The notes beneath the pieces are model-generated. The model was given only the letters and a program-made list of their open reading frames with translations. It was not told the DNA's origin and did not search any database. A program made the position numbers and the translations under genes. Shown in pieces: positions 12,710 to 24,129 of a DNA stretch of 64,000 bases. This DNA is from Trogon surrucura (lineage: Eukaryota > Chordata > Aves > Trogoniformes > Trogonidae): contig CM036617.1 in assembly GCA_020746105.1 (NCBI GenBank), forward strand, positions 162,634,912 through 162,698,911. The letters run 5' to 3'. The number at the start of each line of letters is the position of its first letter. The stretch's first letter is position 1.

Positions 12710-14789
12710 TAGTTCATCTCCCTTGAAAACCAATAATGTTATCTCTTACAAGTAAGCTTTTACTTCTCGTATGGACAAACAGTAGTCTACAAAAATCTTG
12801 TCTATAGCTTTGATCACAACATACCACTGTGCTTCCCATCACAGCATAAAGTTGTTATGCAGTTGTCTCAGTACTCTGAAACACATCTATACAGGAACTA
12901 GAAAAATTTGGGAATTCTGCCAAGCAGAGTCTATCAGAACAGAACTCCGTACCCGAAATGCCATTCTGGATGTTTGGTTTAACCAGATTTGAAATAATCC
13001 AGAGTAAGGTGTCTTAAACATGCATTTGCACATATACCTGCATAGTGGATATATGTAAAGATTCAGATCAGAGAAAATAATGTCATAAAATACAAATACA
13101 AATAATTGTGTCTTTGTATGTTAATAATTTTTGTAGTAAAAGATGAAGACCAAGACTCTCAGTGGTCATTAGTGTTTCAGCTTTTCCAAGCATCCACCAC
13201 AAAGATTCCCCAAGTTCTGAATAATTCACTCTCTGACAAGATCTCTTTAAGGTATTTCAAACTAAAGCAACCAGAAAAATCACAGTATATACTATATGAC
13301 TATTAATTTGTTTGTTTATTTTTGCCACAAGCTTGTAATTTTCACTATTAAACACCTAGATAAGTACCAAGAAATCACTATTCACTGGCCAAATGTGTCC
13401 CCATTAAGCGGAGTTTATGCTAATACTGTCTCCGTTAAGTAACAGTTATTCATTATCCTCAGGCTAAATTGTTTCACTGGCAGATGTCTCATTAAAACAG
13501 CTGTTCTGAGCAACCACAACCGTACAAAACAGGAGATTCTCTATTGTCACTATTGTTGTTGTTATTATTAACAATAAGCATTTACATAAACACTTCAGCT
13601 GTATGTAACTCACAATTACTCTCTGTGTATCCCTTACCCTGGAAGTAGGGTGATTCAGAGACCATTTGTCACTGTGGAAGCAATTGCTAATTGGTGATAA
13701 CACAACAGAGTGCAGGGGGTTTTTATATTGCTATTATCCTGGAGCAAGCATTTGACCTTACTTTATGCTGTTTTGGAACTTTTTCTCCATAAACTAACGA
13801 AAAGCGTAGTGAATTTAGAGAAGACATCAGCACTCTTGGTAGCTAGAAGAGAGCCAGGGAGGCTTCTCAGTTTCTCTCCTTTCCCCACTTCCCTCCCCTC
13901 TCTCTTTGGCTTTCAGACTCTTCTGTTTGTGTATTACTCCCCCTCTGCCACCAGCAAGCTGTGCCACACTGCTCTCTCCTCCTTGCTGGAGGAATCTCCA
14001 TTCTGGGAATGCAGGAAAACCAGGCTTCCAAAACTCTGTTTTCCCACCTGTCTGTCTGGAGCCCCGTCTGTCTGGAGGTGTTCCTCAAGGGCGATGCTTG
14101 CAGGACCAAGCTGGCCCCTACAGCCCTCTCAAGCATTTAGCAGCTGAGCTCTAACAGATCTGTAACTAGCACAAATTAGATGTTTCAAATGCTCAGCCTT
14201 GCCAAGTAAAAGCAAATTTCTGTAGCAATAGTAGAAGGGGGAAAGGCCACCTCTACCACATATTATGTCCATCCTTTGAAGGTTGGGGGCACTACAGTTT
14301 CTAAAATGAAGTTTTATTTACTTGCTGTCATGGCAAAATAGTGTGTTTTTTTTCCCCTGATCTCATTTCAGGGAATTCTTCAGCCATTTTTGTTAAAACT
14401 TAAAAAGTGAATATGCTTATTCTCAGATAAAAATCCCACATGGGAAACATCCGTGCAGCTGAAGCAAGGAAAAGTTGAAAATAAAGACTTGTAAGGGGAA
14501 GTGTCAGGAAACCCTGGTAAGTGGCGTTTCTAATGCTGCTTGCAAAATATCAGAAATAGGGAGAGAAACAGGAATGTAAGCCTGTGCTTCCGGCCTCCCT
14601 AATGGATTAGAGAGTGCTTAAGCAGCTCAGATCCTCCGTGACAGATTAGCAGCGTGGAGCGGGAGAAGTGGTACCACACCAGTCTGCTCCAGATCAACAT
14701 CATCCAGGCAGCCCTTGTGAGGTACCATGGGCCTGAGAGGATGTGAACCATCAAGGGGACCATGTCTACTTTCCAAGAGAAACACGGGA
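12710..14789. other. Unique noncoding stretch
   Basis: No gene is recognised. An ATT/GTT-rich low-complexity patch lies at about 13548-13575. The sequence becomes pyrimidine-rich and then GC-richer towards 14.8 kb. Frames at 13710-14147 (145 codons, plus) and 13867-14136 (minus) overlap on opposite strands across the same GC-richer patch and resemble nothing known. Confidence 0.55.
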
Positions 14790-15090
14790 GGGAGCGGGAT
14801 AAGGGAGCGGGACAACTCACTGTGGCCGCAAGGGCTGGGCAGGGGAGGAGTGGGCTGGCAGAAGGAGCCCGCCTGCAGGGAGGCTCAGCATCGCCGAGTG
14901 GAGCAGAGCTGCCCGGCTTTGCATTAAGGGATGCTCAGTCTCAAATGTCAGCGTGTCCGCTTCACCAGACGAGTGAGAAATCGCCTGCTACCCGCCGAGG
15001 CTGTGGGGCGTGATTCAGCTGCGTGTGGCAGAAGCGTTTGCCACCTCACCTCTAATGAACTAGCGCTGCAGCGAACACAGCTCCCTTTGC
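14790..15090. promoter_or_regulatory. CpG-rich patch, possible regulatory element
   Basis: By eye I count about 20 CpG dinucleotides in roughly 300 bp (for example around 14895, 14955-14985, 14993-15012 and 15060-15085). The surrounding kilobases have few. The patch carries no CR1 or LTR sequence that I recognise. In vertebrates such local CpG density usually marks an unmethylated promoter, enhancer or first exon, but I see no clear TATA box, initiator or following exon. Overlapping plus-strand frames of 66-83 codons cross it and have no recognisable product. Calling it regulatory is inference from composition alone. Confidence 0.28.
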
Positions 15091-15670
15091 GCAACACTTG
15101 TTTCATCTGTTGAATTAAGCTTGTTGGACAAACCCTAGAGAGGTTTTTTTTTATTATTGTTATTATTTTCCTTTTTCGTAATCTGTGAAAGTTAAAAGCT
15201 TGTTTTTCCTCTTCACAGTCACAGATTTGTCTTTTTACTGTTTTGTAAAGGCATTTTTTGACTGCCTGAAATGTTCTATCACCAGTAGGGTCAATGTGAA
15301 TGCAAGGAACTCTCAGAGGACAGTTAATCAAGGCTATTAGCAAGATTTCATGTAGAGTGTTAAATACCAGCTTGGGTAAATTTAACAGTGTAATAGTGAA
15401 TAAAACCAGGAAAATCACCATGTTGGTGTTCTGCTCAGTGCAGGCAGAGTTATCTGAAGTTTATGTTTCTCAGATTACACGTGAGTGAATCATTCTGCTC
15501 TTTTTTTTGTCTTTAATGATGTGAGCAGGAAACAGTTCAATCCCCATAATATTTTTTGAAATTTCAATTTTTTTTTCCTAACATAAAAAAAAATAGATAA
15601 AACAATCTCTTGAAAATATTCAGAGTAAGAAACCTTCCCCATACACAAAAACTAGTTCAAGTGGGAGAGA

Positions 15671-15720
15671 AATCATAGAATTATAGAATGGCATAGGCTG
15701 GAAGGGACCTTAGAGATATT
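15671..15720 (-). mobile_element. CR1 3' tail fragment, about 50 bp
   Basis: The plus strand reads AATCATAGAATTATAGAATGG followed by CATAGGCTGGAAGGGACCTT. This is the reverse complement of the CR1 terminal repeat and last 3' UTR bases. The match stops near 15720, so this is either a severely 5'-truncated insertion or a remnant. Confidence 0.88.
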
Positions 15721-18700
15721 TCACTTCCGTCATTTCAATGTGTTTTGATTTGATTTTGATCACCCTATCTCTTACGTATTGTGACCCTGCTCCTTTACTG
15801 AAAATTTCTGTAAAAAAAAATTTAACTTGCTCCTTTTGTAATAAAAGTAAAATGTATTTCTGATAATTTTCAGTTCAATATATTTAATAACACCCAACCC
15901 ACCCCAACTAATACTCATTAGAGCTATTAACAATTTGCATTATTCAAATAGATCAGGGAATCCTGGAGTCAGATCCCATCTCCATTGTCAGGAACTGTGA
16001 ATCTTATCTACATACATGGTGAGCTAGATGCAGCTGACAAGATCTGCAGAAGCTTTTAAACAACTAGTTCCTCAGGTAGCTTGGAATCTGGGTGATAACC
16101 AGTGGGAGTTTGCCATGCAGTCTGATAAATTTTGATAGCAATATAGTGGCTTTTCAAGCTTAGATGAACCTTGCCTCGGAGTATCTCTAAGAGATAGCAT
16201 CTTCATCTTTATACACTGATTTCCTCCAGAAAATCAGCGCTCAAAGCACAACGAGCATGAAGGAATTGCTTGTGCCCCAATCTTAATTATTTCCCCTTTT
16301 ACTGAGTTATTTAATTTTCAGTTATTTTTCAGAAGTACGGTTTCACCAGCAGATAGAGAAACTGGAGGGAAAAGAGTACAGGGCTGTCCAGCTGTGACTG
16401 TCAGGAGCCGGAGGTGACCACCAAGGTGTCCACTGGAGCCTGCTCAGGTGTCTTCCGGATGCTGCAACGGAGGTTTTGATGCCACTGCTTCTGGTGAGGG
16501 AGGAAACCAGAGTTGGCAAAGACTGGTTCGTGCAGAAATATTTTGCTTAGGGCTGTCTTTGGACACGACCCAGATGGGAGCTGCACACTGACACTACTGC
16601 AGCTGTGCCTGGACCCTTGAGGCACAGGAGCTGCGCTGAGTGATTTTAAAGGGAGGGCATCCCATAATGCACATCTGCTGGATGTTTCCTGCTGCTTTCC
16701 AAAACTGATCCCGCCCAGGGTGATGCATGGTAGCCCAGGATGAGCGCTTGGGCCTGGTTTAGAGCTGCAGGGAGACATGGCTGCTTGAGAGTTGCTGTGG
16801 CCAGAGAGCAGCTGAGGGCAGGTTTTCCCAGAGGATTTGGCCATCAAGGTGGGATTCATCGCACTTAACCTCAGAGAGACAAGGACATCTTCAGTCATTG
16901 AATGTATTGAAAGTTACATGAATGTTCTTCTCACCTCTTATTTGAGGAACTGAATTTTTCCTCCACATGGAGCCCTCTGGTTCCAGCGATGACGGAATGA
17001 ACTGGAGAATGTGCTTAAATTAGGTGCCTAACTTCTACATGTCTGTGATATGAATCCTGTGCCTAACCACATCACGAACTTCTAAAAATCCTGTTAAGCA
17101 TTTTCTTGGATCTTCTGATGCCTAAAAATACTTGCAAATCCAGTCTCAGCTATTTCCTTAAAGAAGCCAAGATGAGTTTAACCTTCATGTTTAGAGTACT
17201 ACAAAATTAAGGCATCGTGACTCATGATGAATCATGAGTACACTAGCAGATCTCAAAAGTTTCTTCATTATTTTCACTGACTGAAAAGGGGAAAGTTTCG
17301 TAGGAAGAGGCAGGCTTCAGGAGCTATCATGTGGTATGTAAAAACACACCAGGAAGGCTATATCCCAAGGTTTGGGAGTTTTTGTGTCCTTGCAAATCAG
17401 GAAGGTCACGTAGAAGTTAAATTCCTGGATAAACATTGATATTATTTTCTTCAGTACTGAGGAGAAAAATAGACAAAATGAGAACTTCCGTCACTGCCAG
17501 AGTGGGTCAGGCAGTTCTGGCACAGTCCAGCACAGAAATAATATACATACTTATTCATTACTTTGGACCAGCTCAGCAAACAGGCTGATTTGTGACTACT
17601 TTCTGCAATTATTTTCAGGAAAAAAATCCTCCACAGTCTTACAGTAAATAATTCATGAGAGTATTTATCTAAAACTCTTCATCCCCTGGCCCTGTAATCA
17701 CTTGCTCTTTAAACAGTTCTCTATGGTTTGTATACATGTAACTGACTGCATCTCAATCGCCTATGACAATATAATACAGGTAATTTTCTTTGGCTACATT
17801 ACTCTATCATTACTTTTCTCTCTGCTTAATATGTCACAGCAGTGGATGTATAACAGTGCCTGGTAACTTTTCCCCTGCTCTTCTACTAGTTATTTTAAGT
17901 GAAAGGAGAGGGGGAGAGACTGAAATCTAATTAATAATATGTTCGTTTTAGCTTTGTAATGAGGAAGATAAAGGAAAAATATGAAGACAGGCATTTATTT
18001 CTTAAGCCAATATAGCTTCAATCCATGATTATGTCTGGCAACGGGACTCTGTGTGGCTATTTCATTGTGGGTACATAAAAAACAGCAAAGAAAATTAAGT
18101 GTAAAGAAAAAAGCAGACAAGCAGCAGGAGCGAAACATTCCATCTTGTACACAACTAAATGGGAAAAGAGACAAGCAGGCAGCAGATGACAGATGAATGG
18201 GCCTATGATGGACTGCATTTTTGTGTCAAAACAGAGCCAACTGTCTAACAGTCAGTCAGGCGGTAGGAGAACCACCACACAGCATGATTTCAGTTCAGCT
18301 GGCACTTACGGGTTTAATTATGTACGTGGTAAATATTCTGCGAGGACAATATCCTGGCTTCAGATATGGGCACCCAAAGCCAAGACTTCTTTCTAGCTCT
18401 GCCTCTCCTACTGTTCTTGGTTTTCACTTTGAACTGATATAAAACTGTGCTGTGAATTCCCGGGGATGAGGGAAGCTGTCACAAATGCCACACCACCCTT
18501 TCCCATCCCTGCCACTCGGAGAACATTAATTCCCCTGTTTGTTCTGTGCAGGGGTCCTGTGCTCTGACACGAGTCCTGCTATCTGACACGAAGTGGTTTG
18601 AAAAGACAAATAAGGCTGGCTCAGCGTTAGTTTTTACATTGACAGGTGGATATAACCTACACAGTCCACTTTTTTTCCTGCCTTTCTTTCTGACTATCCT

Positions 18701-18952
18701 GTAGCCTGAATAATGTAGCTCAGCAGAGATGCTTTCCTTAAAACTGAAATGACACCAAGTGTGTCAGGCAGAGCCTAATGATGAGAAGAAAGGATTTCTG
18801 TCTAGTCAACTTTCAACCCGGAAAGAAAAGCAAGAAGCTTTTTGCAAAGCACAGCAAGAAATAATTGCTTATTTGTGCATACCAAATATTACAGTTTAAC
18901 TAGCACTATATGATTAGTAGTAAATAGCTTTGTTAATCACATTAGAGCATTC
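15721..18952. other. Unique noncoding stretch with one long unmatched ORF
   Basis: No gene is supported. The stretch includes a 165-codon minus-strand frame (16401-16898) in GC-richer sequence. It is rich in Ser and Pro, has no known domain, and shows no visible promoter or splice context. A TTAGGTGCCTAA palindrome lies at 17020-17031 within a region resembling an old dispersed repeat (see findings). Confidence 0.5.
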
Positions 18953-19425
18953 ACAGGACATGGACCTGCTGGAGTGAGTCCAGAGGAGGGCCACAGAGAT
19001 GATCAGAGGGCTGGAGCACCTCTCATATGAGCACAGACTGGGAATTTGGGAGAAGAGAAGGCTCTGGGGAGACTCTATTGAAGACTTCCAGTATTTAAAG
19101 GGGGCCTACAGGAAACATGAGGAGGGACTCTTTATCAAGGAGTGTAGTGATAAGACAAGGAATAACAGTTTCAGTCTGAAACAGGGTAAATTTAGATTAG
19201 AAATTAGGAAGAAATTCTTTACGGTGAGGGTGGTGAGGCGCCGGAACAGGTTGCCCAGAGAAGTTGTAGATGACCCATCCCTGGAAGTGTTCAAGCCTGG
19301 GTTGGATGGGGCTTTGAGCAACCCGATCTAGTTGAAGGTGTCTCTGCCCATGGCAGCGGGGTTCAACAAGATGATCTTTAAGGTCCCTTCCAACTCAAGT
19401 TCTTCTACGATTCTATGGTTTTATG
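18953..19425 (+). mobile_element. CR1 LINE, 5'-truncated 3' end
   Basis: The copy begins with the CR1 ORF2 segment 'ggacatggacctgctggag' and runs through the ORF2 C-terminus to a 3' UTR containing 'gcccatggcagcggggttc' and a short tail (ACGATTCTATGGTTTTATG). The frame shows [26 protein letters not shown] and LPREVVDDPSLEVFK, all typical of CR1 ORF2. It belongs to the same tail subfamily as the copies at 29.4, 41.7 and 47.4 kb. A small deletion removes part of the 'LRELGLF' block (18999-19070 reads RLGIWEKRRLW). Confidence 0.93.
18999..19331 (+). pseudogene. CR1 ORF2 C-terminal fragment
   Basis: This 110-codon frame encodes only the tail of CR1 ORF2p. It starts at the conserved GLEHLSYE block and ends in the LDGALSNPI terminus, where complete CR1 ORF2 proteins normally end in a similar LSN-type sequence. 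About four residues of the usual RLRELGLF segment are missing near residue 14. No catalytic motif is present. It is a truncated relic, not an expressed gene. Confidence 0.85.
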
Positions 19426-20610
19426 TGTGCTGTGCACACAACTATCATCAGTTGGTAGAAGCCCAGTGAATGACAGATTGCACAATCACTTCCAATTAGT
19501 CAACAAAGCTATGCAAGTCCAGTATTGAATCAGAATGCCCCCAGATGACCAAGCCTCACAAGAGGGTCTGTCACCAAAAAGGGCTCCTTTAGGGACTTCA
19601 CCTATTCACTGTTTTCAATAGAACAATGTTCAGACCAAGAAGAAGGGGTTGGGTGCAATGTTTGGAGATATTCTGCTTTAGCTGTATCAAGGCTAATAAG
19701 TTTTTCTCCTTGATGGCCATATCACTGTGAGACTTTGACATTTAAGTTGCTGTTAAATTCAAAGTGCTGCTTTTAAGAAATGGGTACATTTCTAATACAG
19801 TTCTAGTCTTTGAACAAGTAGCATAAGAGAGGGAATGGAAGGACTGGCTCTGCAAGAGTAGAAAGATGTCATGTCTTCTTCAGGCTGAATTTCCTTTCAG
19901 CTTTTCTTTTTAAGTTTAAAAACATTAGGAAAAATATGTAGCTTGCAGATTAGACTGTTCACTGTGTGTGCACACTGAAGTCATATACATATCCCTCAGC
20001 CTTTGGATTTTGGTTTTGTGGGAAGGATGAATGAAGACATGGAAGAGGGGGACTGGGGTGTTCTTTGGACCTCTGTAAATCTTTCAGCCTTTGCAAAACA
20101 ACTTTCAATACTTGAGACCTCACTGGTTTGTTTGATTTAGTGACTCTTAACAAAAGTGGCAGATCATTTTTCTGTGCTGATTTGTTGAGACCATGTCGCT
20201 GTTCTGTCATGACTGATCCTGACAAGAATGGGCAGAACTGTCTGTCCTTCAGTAGCTCCTTTCCTTCTTTGCTAATAAGCACCAAAGTAAAGTTCAGGAA
20301 GTTCATAATTTGTGCCAACAGTTTTCAGGGGTATTCCCCAGCTGTCCAGTCTTGTGCCTCTTGTTGTCTGTGTGTGTGATCAGAGAGAACACGAGACAGC
20401 TGTGGTGCAGGTAGGCTGCCTGTAAAAGTACCTCTAGCTCTATTTCCAAAGATAAGATTTCCAGAAATGAGGGTTTTCCTAGGAATTTACAAAAACACCC
20501 CCTTCCTCCCCCCAAAAAAAGAAACCCTCTTCTTTCCCGTGGCAATATTTTGATATTTTCCTTTCCACTTTAGTACTCAGAATTACAAAATTATCCCCTC
20601 CCCCTCTCCT
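19426..20610. other. Unique noncoding stretch
   Basis: No gene or repeat is recognised. Open frames of up to 119 codons (minus, 19959-20318) resemble no family. The sequence turns C-rich on the plus strand towards the homopolymer that follows. Confidence 0.55.
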
Positions 20611-20633
20611 CCCCCCCCCCCCCCCCCCCCCCC
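20611..20633. repeat. Poly(C)/poly(G) run of 23
   Basis: There are 23 uninterrupted C residues on the plus strand, preceded by a CCCCTCCCCCTCTCCT tract. The minus strand therefore carries a G23 run that could form a quadruplex. Long C runs are rare in vertebrate DNA and their length is often unreliable in assemblies. A 79-codon minus frame with a poly-Gly stretch here is a by-product. Confidence 0.95.
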
Positions 20634-22695
20634 GCCCATTCACTGGCTCCTTCCTTGCCAGCCTTTCAGTTCTCCTGGAGTTTGATTGACCTATGAAACG
20701 TAACACAAGAAAAGTATTCACTTTCTGCCCATGCTTGGGCTTTTTTTTTTTTTTTCATTAAAATAAACTAAACCAACCTAAACTGTGATGTTTCCAGTAC
20801 AAAAATATTTAAGTGGAAAATTTTCATCTGGTCCTACAAGAGCTGGTGTCTGCAGAGAGAGCCTGCAGCATGTAGGGAGCAATGGGAGGAGCAGAAAGGA
20901 CGGCTGTCCACCACATGGCCTGGTAGCGTCTCCTTCCACATATCTGGTCCTATGCTTTTAACAGGTATTCTTCCTCTTCTGCCCTCATGGCTGTCCTTCA
21001 AAGCTGTTTCTGTCTGGGATAGGGCATAGCTGCCTGCTAACTCCATTGCGGTTGTCAGATGAAATGGAATATCCCTTCTGTACTTCTGCTGTTTCCTCAT
21101 AGCTTTTAAGAACAACTTGACAAGTTATCTCTGATTTACAAAGCCAGCTGTGGGCTGTGGTTTCCCTTCCTGAAACCGGCTAGGCTTTTCTGTGTATAGT
21201 CTCCTGATTGGAGATCTGGCAATTCTGACTGCACGTTACTTTTCCTTGGTGCTCTTAAACACTGGAATGTGCTTCTCTCCTAGCCTAACAGAAACAAAAC
21301 ATATGGATTCTCACAGCATGTGGCAGTCCCTGAGGGTCACAGGTAAATGCACTTTTAATTGCCCTTCTGTTTGTGTGTGTGGTTGGAGAGGCAGGGACAG
21401 GAAAAAGTAGAAAGTACTTGCCAAGTAAGTGCTTAATTATTTAGCAGTAGCAGAAATGAGCTGAACCAGGAGTAGCTGATCTTACAAGACCTAATTAGAG
21501 TTGATTTTCCTAAGGGGAGTGAACGGCTTCTTGAGACCCCAGGTTATGCAGAGGTCTAGAGGGCTAACTAGGGTAAGGCAGATAACTGTGCAAGTCTTCC
21601 AGTGTTTGGGGAGGGAGTAAAATAGGGAGGCCCAGGTTTGCTGTCATTTACCCTGGGCTTTCTCTTAGGACCCTTGCCTGTTCTGTATCCAGAAACTCTG
21701 CTGCCAGTTTCCCTACGGCTAGGCAGCTGGGTAGGATTTCATGATGTATTCCCTTGGTTACAGATTGTTCCTTCTCTATACAGTATGAGACACAGAGAGA
21801 GAGCAAGAGGCCTGTATACTTTTTATGGACTCGGCTTTATTAGTGAACTGCATTATTCAAGTTTTCCAGGTGGAACATGCAATTTCAGTGAGTTCACAAT
21901 GATTTCTTTTTATTTGTCTATTGTTTCCCTGCCTTGTGATGCTAGGAGGGTATGAGGGTTGCCGAGGTGTCAGCAGCCAAGGAAATAAATATGCTGATAA
22001 AATGACTTATTAGGTTGCAGTAACAGAAACTGTCTAAATTCCTTGCTAACAAAACCTAGTCATGATAAATTACATCCCTGCATTTGAAAATGCCCCCAGT
22101 TTCCTAATAATAATCTCTCCAGATGAATCCGTGCAGCACCAGCTATGTTTCAGTTTACGGGAGGCTCATGCTATGTCCGTTTGAAGAATTGATGACCCTC
22201 TGTAGCCATTTCAAATCCAATTTGTCCCACACACTGTGAGATGAAGATTTTCACTTGTGTTGTATGCTAACCCAGAGAGAGCTGAACTTCTGCAGCCCTC
22301 TCACAAAATGAGAGCTGAGCAGGGAAGGGCTCTGTCTGATGGGAGCGGAGTGGAGATGCAAAAACATGAACGCTGTAGAACAACTGAGTATGTATTTTGA
22401 TACTGACCTTATAAATCCCATATTAAAAAGAAATTGTAAGTATAAATATGATCCTGTATGAAATGCTAATGGTTTAGAAGTTCAAGAAATACTGAGCCAG
22501 AACACATTACTAAGACTAGAGAGAATATTACATATGCAAGGGAGCTCCAAACATACTATTACTAGAGCTTCCCAAAGCATAAAGGGAATCTTCCAGTACA
22601 TGGAAACTTCTTTAGAAGGATTTTAATCCCCTTTTTGGTGGTTGGAAAATAAAGAGCCTAGGCTAAGACATGCAATTGTGCCTGTGGCTTTTGGT
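20634..22695. other. Unique noncoding stretch
   Basis: No gene is recognised. A poly(T) run lies at about 20742-20755. The longest frames are about 105 codons (21638-21955, plus) and lack any known domain. The AT-rich section around 22000-22270 has a texture reminiscent of conserved noncoding DNA, but this cannot be shown without alignment. Confidence 0.5.
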
Positions 22696-23275
22696 TATCA
22701 CAGAAAGACTGAGACAGAAAATGACCTCTGGAGGTCGTCTTGTCCAATGCCCCTGTTCAGGCAGGGCCAGCTGGAGCAGATTCCCCAGGTCTGTATCCAA
22801 GCAGCTTTTGAATATCTCCAAGAACTAAGATTTCACAATCTCCCTGGGCAACCTTTCCAGTGCTTGGTCACCCTCCCAGTAAAACTGTGTTTGCTGATGT
22901 TCAGAGAGACCCTGCCGTGCCCATTGACCTTTGTTCTGTCACTGGGCACTGCTGAAAAGAGCCTCGTTCTGTTTTCTCTGCACCATCCCTTCAGGTATTT
23001 ATATACATTGATGACATCCCTCCCTGAGCCTTCTCTTCTCCAGGATGAACAGTCCCAGTTCTCTCAGCCTTTCCTTGTATGTGAGGTGCTCCAGTCCCTT
23101 AATCATCTTAGTGGACTCCACTGGACTGTCTCCAGTGTGTCCATGCCTGTGTTGTATTGGGGAACCCAGAATAGGACCCAGCACTCCAGGTTTGGCCTCA
23201 CCAGTGCTGAGTAGAGTAAAAGGATCACCTCTCTCAACCTGCTGGCAACTTTTGTCCTAACATAGCCCAGGATAC
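22696..23275 (-). mobile_element. CR1 LINE, 3' part, interrupted by an LTR
   Basis: Read on the minus strand, this is the 3' UTR and ORF2 C-terminal region of CR1. Plus-strand landmarks in reverse order are 'ctctggaggtcgtcttgtcc', 'ctccctgggcaacctttccag', 'tgagccttctcttctccagg' and 'tggcctcaccagtgctgag'. The tail lacks a clear ATTCTATG repeat and belongs to a third subfamily, distinct from the two seen elsewhere in the window. The CR1 match stops at 'agcccaggatac' (23275), where LTR-like sequence begins. CR1 resumes near 24130. Confidence 0.9.
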
Positions 23276-24129
23276 TGTCGTGGTTCAAGCCGACTGGGAC
23301 AAAAAAACATGCGGTCTCCAGCTCACTCCTCCCCACCCACCCCCATTTCTACAGTGATGTGGAGAGAGACAATTCAACTGAAAAGGCTCAAAAGTTTGAG
23401 ATTAAGGGTAGGAAGGGTAATAATCTACCATTTAAGATGACAGGTAAAGAGCCAGAGCAACCTGGGGAGAAAAACAGAGATTTAATTCACCACCACCATT
23501 TACAAAGCAGGATAGGGAAAGGAATACATCAATAAATATAATCCAATCTTAAATACATTTTGCCTCCATTCCCCACCCTTCCCATCTTCCTGGCTACTTC
23601 GTCTCCTCCATCAGTGAAAGGGGAGAACGGGGTGAGGGGTGCAGTCCATCTGGCCACTACTCAGTGTCCATGGCAGCTCCTCCTTGAGAAAGAGGGCTCC
23701 TTGCAGTCTCTCCTTCCTGCTACGTGGTGTCCACCTCACAAGAGGCAATCTTCTTCCTCCTTGTGAGTCCATCGGGGCCGCAGATCACTTCAGGCATGTC
23801 CTCTGTTGATGCTCGGTCTCTGTCCCCTCTCACATGGGGCTCTGTACATACTGCCACATCCTGGATGTTCTCACTGCTGTCAATTCCCTTGCCTGGCAGG
23901 CAATCATCTTCCTGCTGTCTCAGCCACTATAGGCTTCAGGGAAAGGTTCTGTTGTGGCAGCCTCCTCCCTCTCCTTCTCATCTGGGACTCTTCTCCCCCT
24001 CTTTCTTCTCAGGGAAACATTCCTTTGTTCTCCTGTCACCTTCCCCTCCTCCAACAGAAGAAACTCCCCAACATTAAAGATTAAAGACAGGACAGCTCAA
24101 AACAAGACTTGTGCCTAGATTCCCTTCTA
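23276..24129 (-). mobile_element. ERVL-like LTR segment inserted in CR1
   Basis: The right end on the sense (minus) strand closes with ACCACGACA, the reverse complement of TGTCGTGGT at 23276. This is a terminal sequence common to a bird ERV LTR group. In sense orientation, about 200 bp before this end, there is TTTAAGATTGGATTATATTT, then an ATTAAA poly(A) signal candidate near 23490, then a T-rich stretch. Further upstream is the segment around 'ctgcggccccgatgga', which I recall from the same avian LTR group. A possible 5' end is TGTCCTGTC at about 24094-24086. No matching target duplication was found: the left flank is GATAC and the right flank GCTCA. The family assignment comes from memory. 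Confidence 0.6.

Noticed and set aside
20479-20721. Minus-strand frame with a poly-Gly stretch
   Set aside because: The Gly run is the translation of the C23/G23 homopolymer.
22642-23214. 190-codon plus-strand frame
   Set aside because: It is the antisense reading of a CR1 3' end; the same sequence on the minus strand is the CR1 ORF2 C-terminus.
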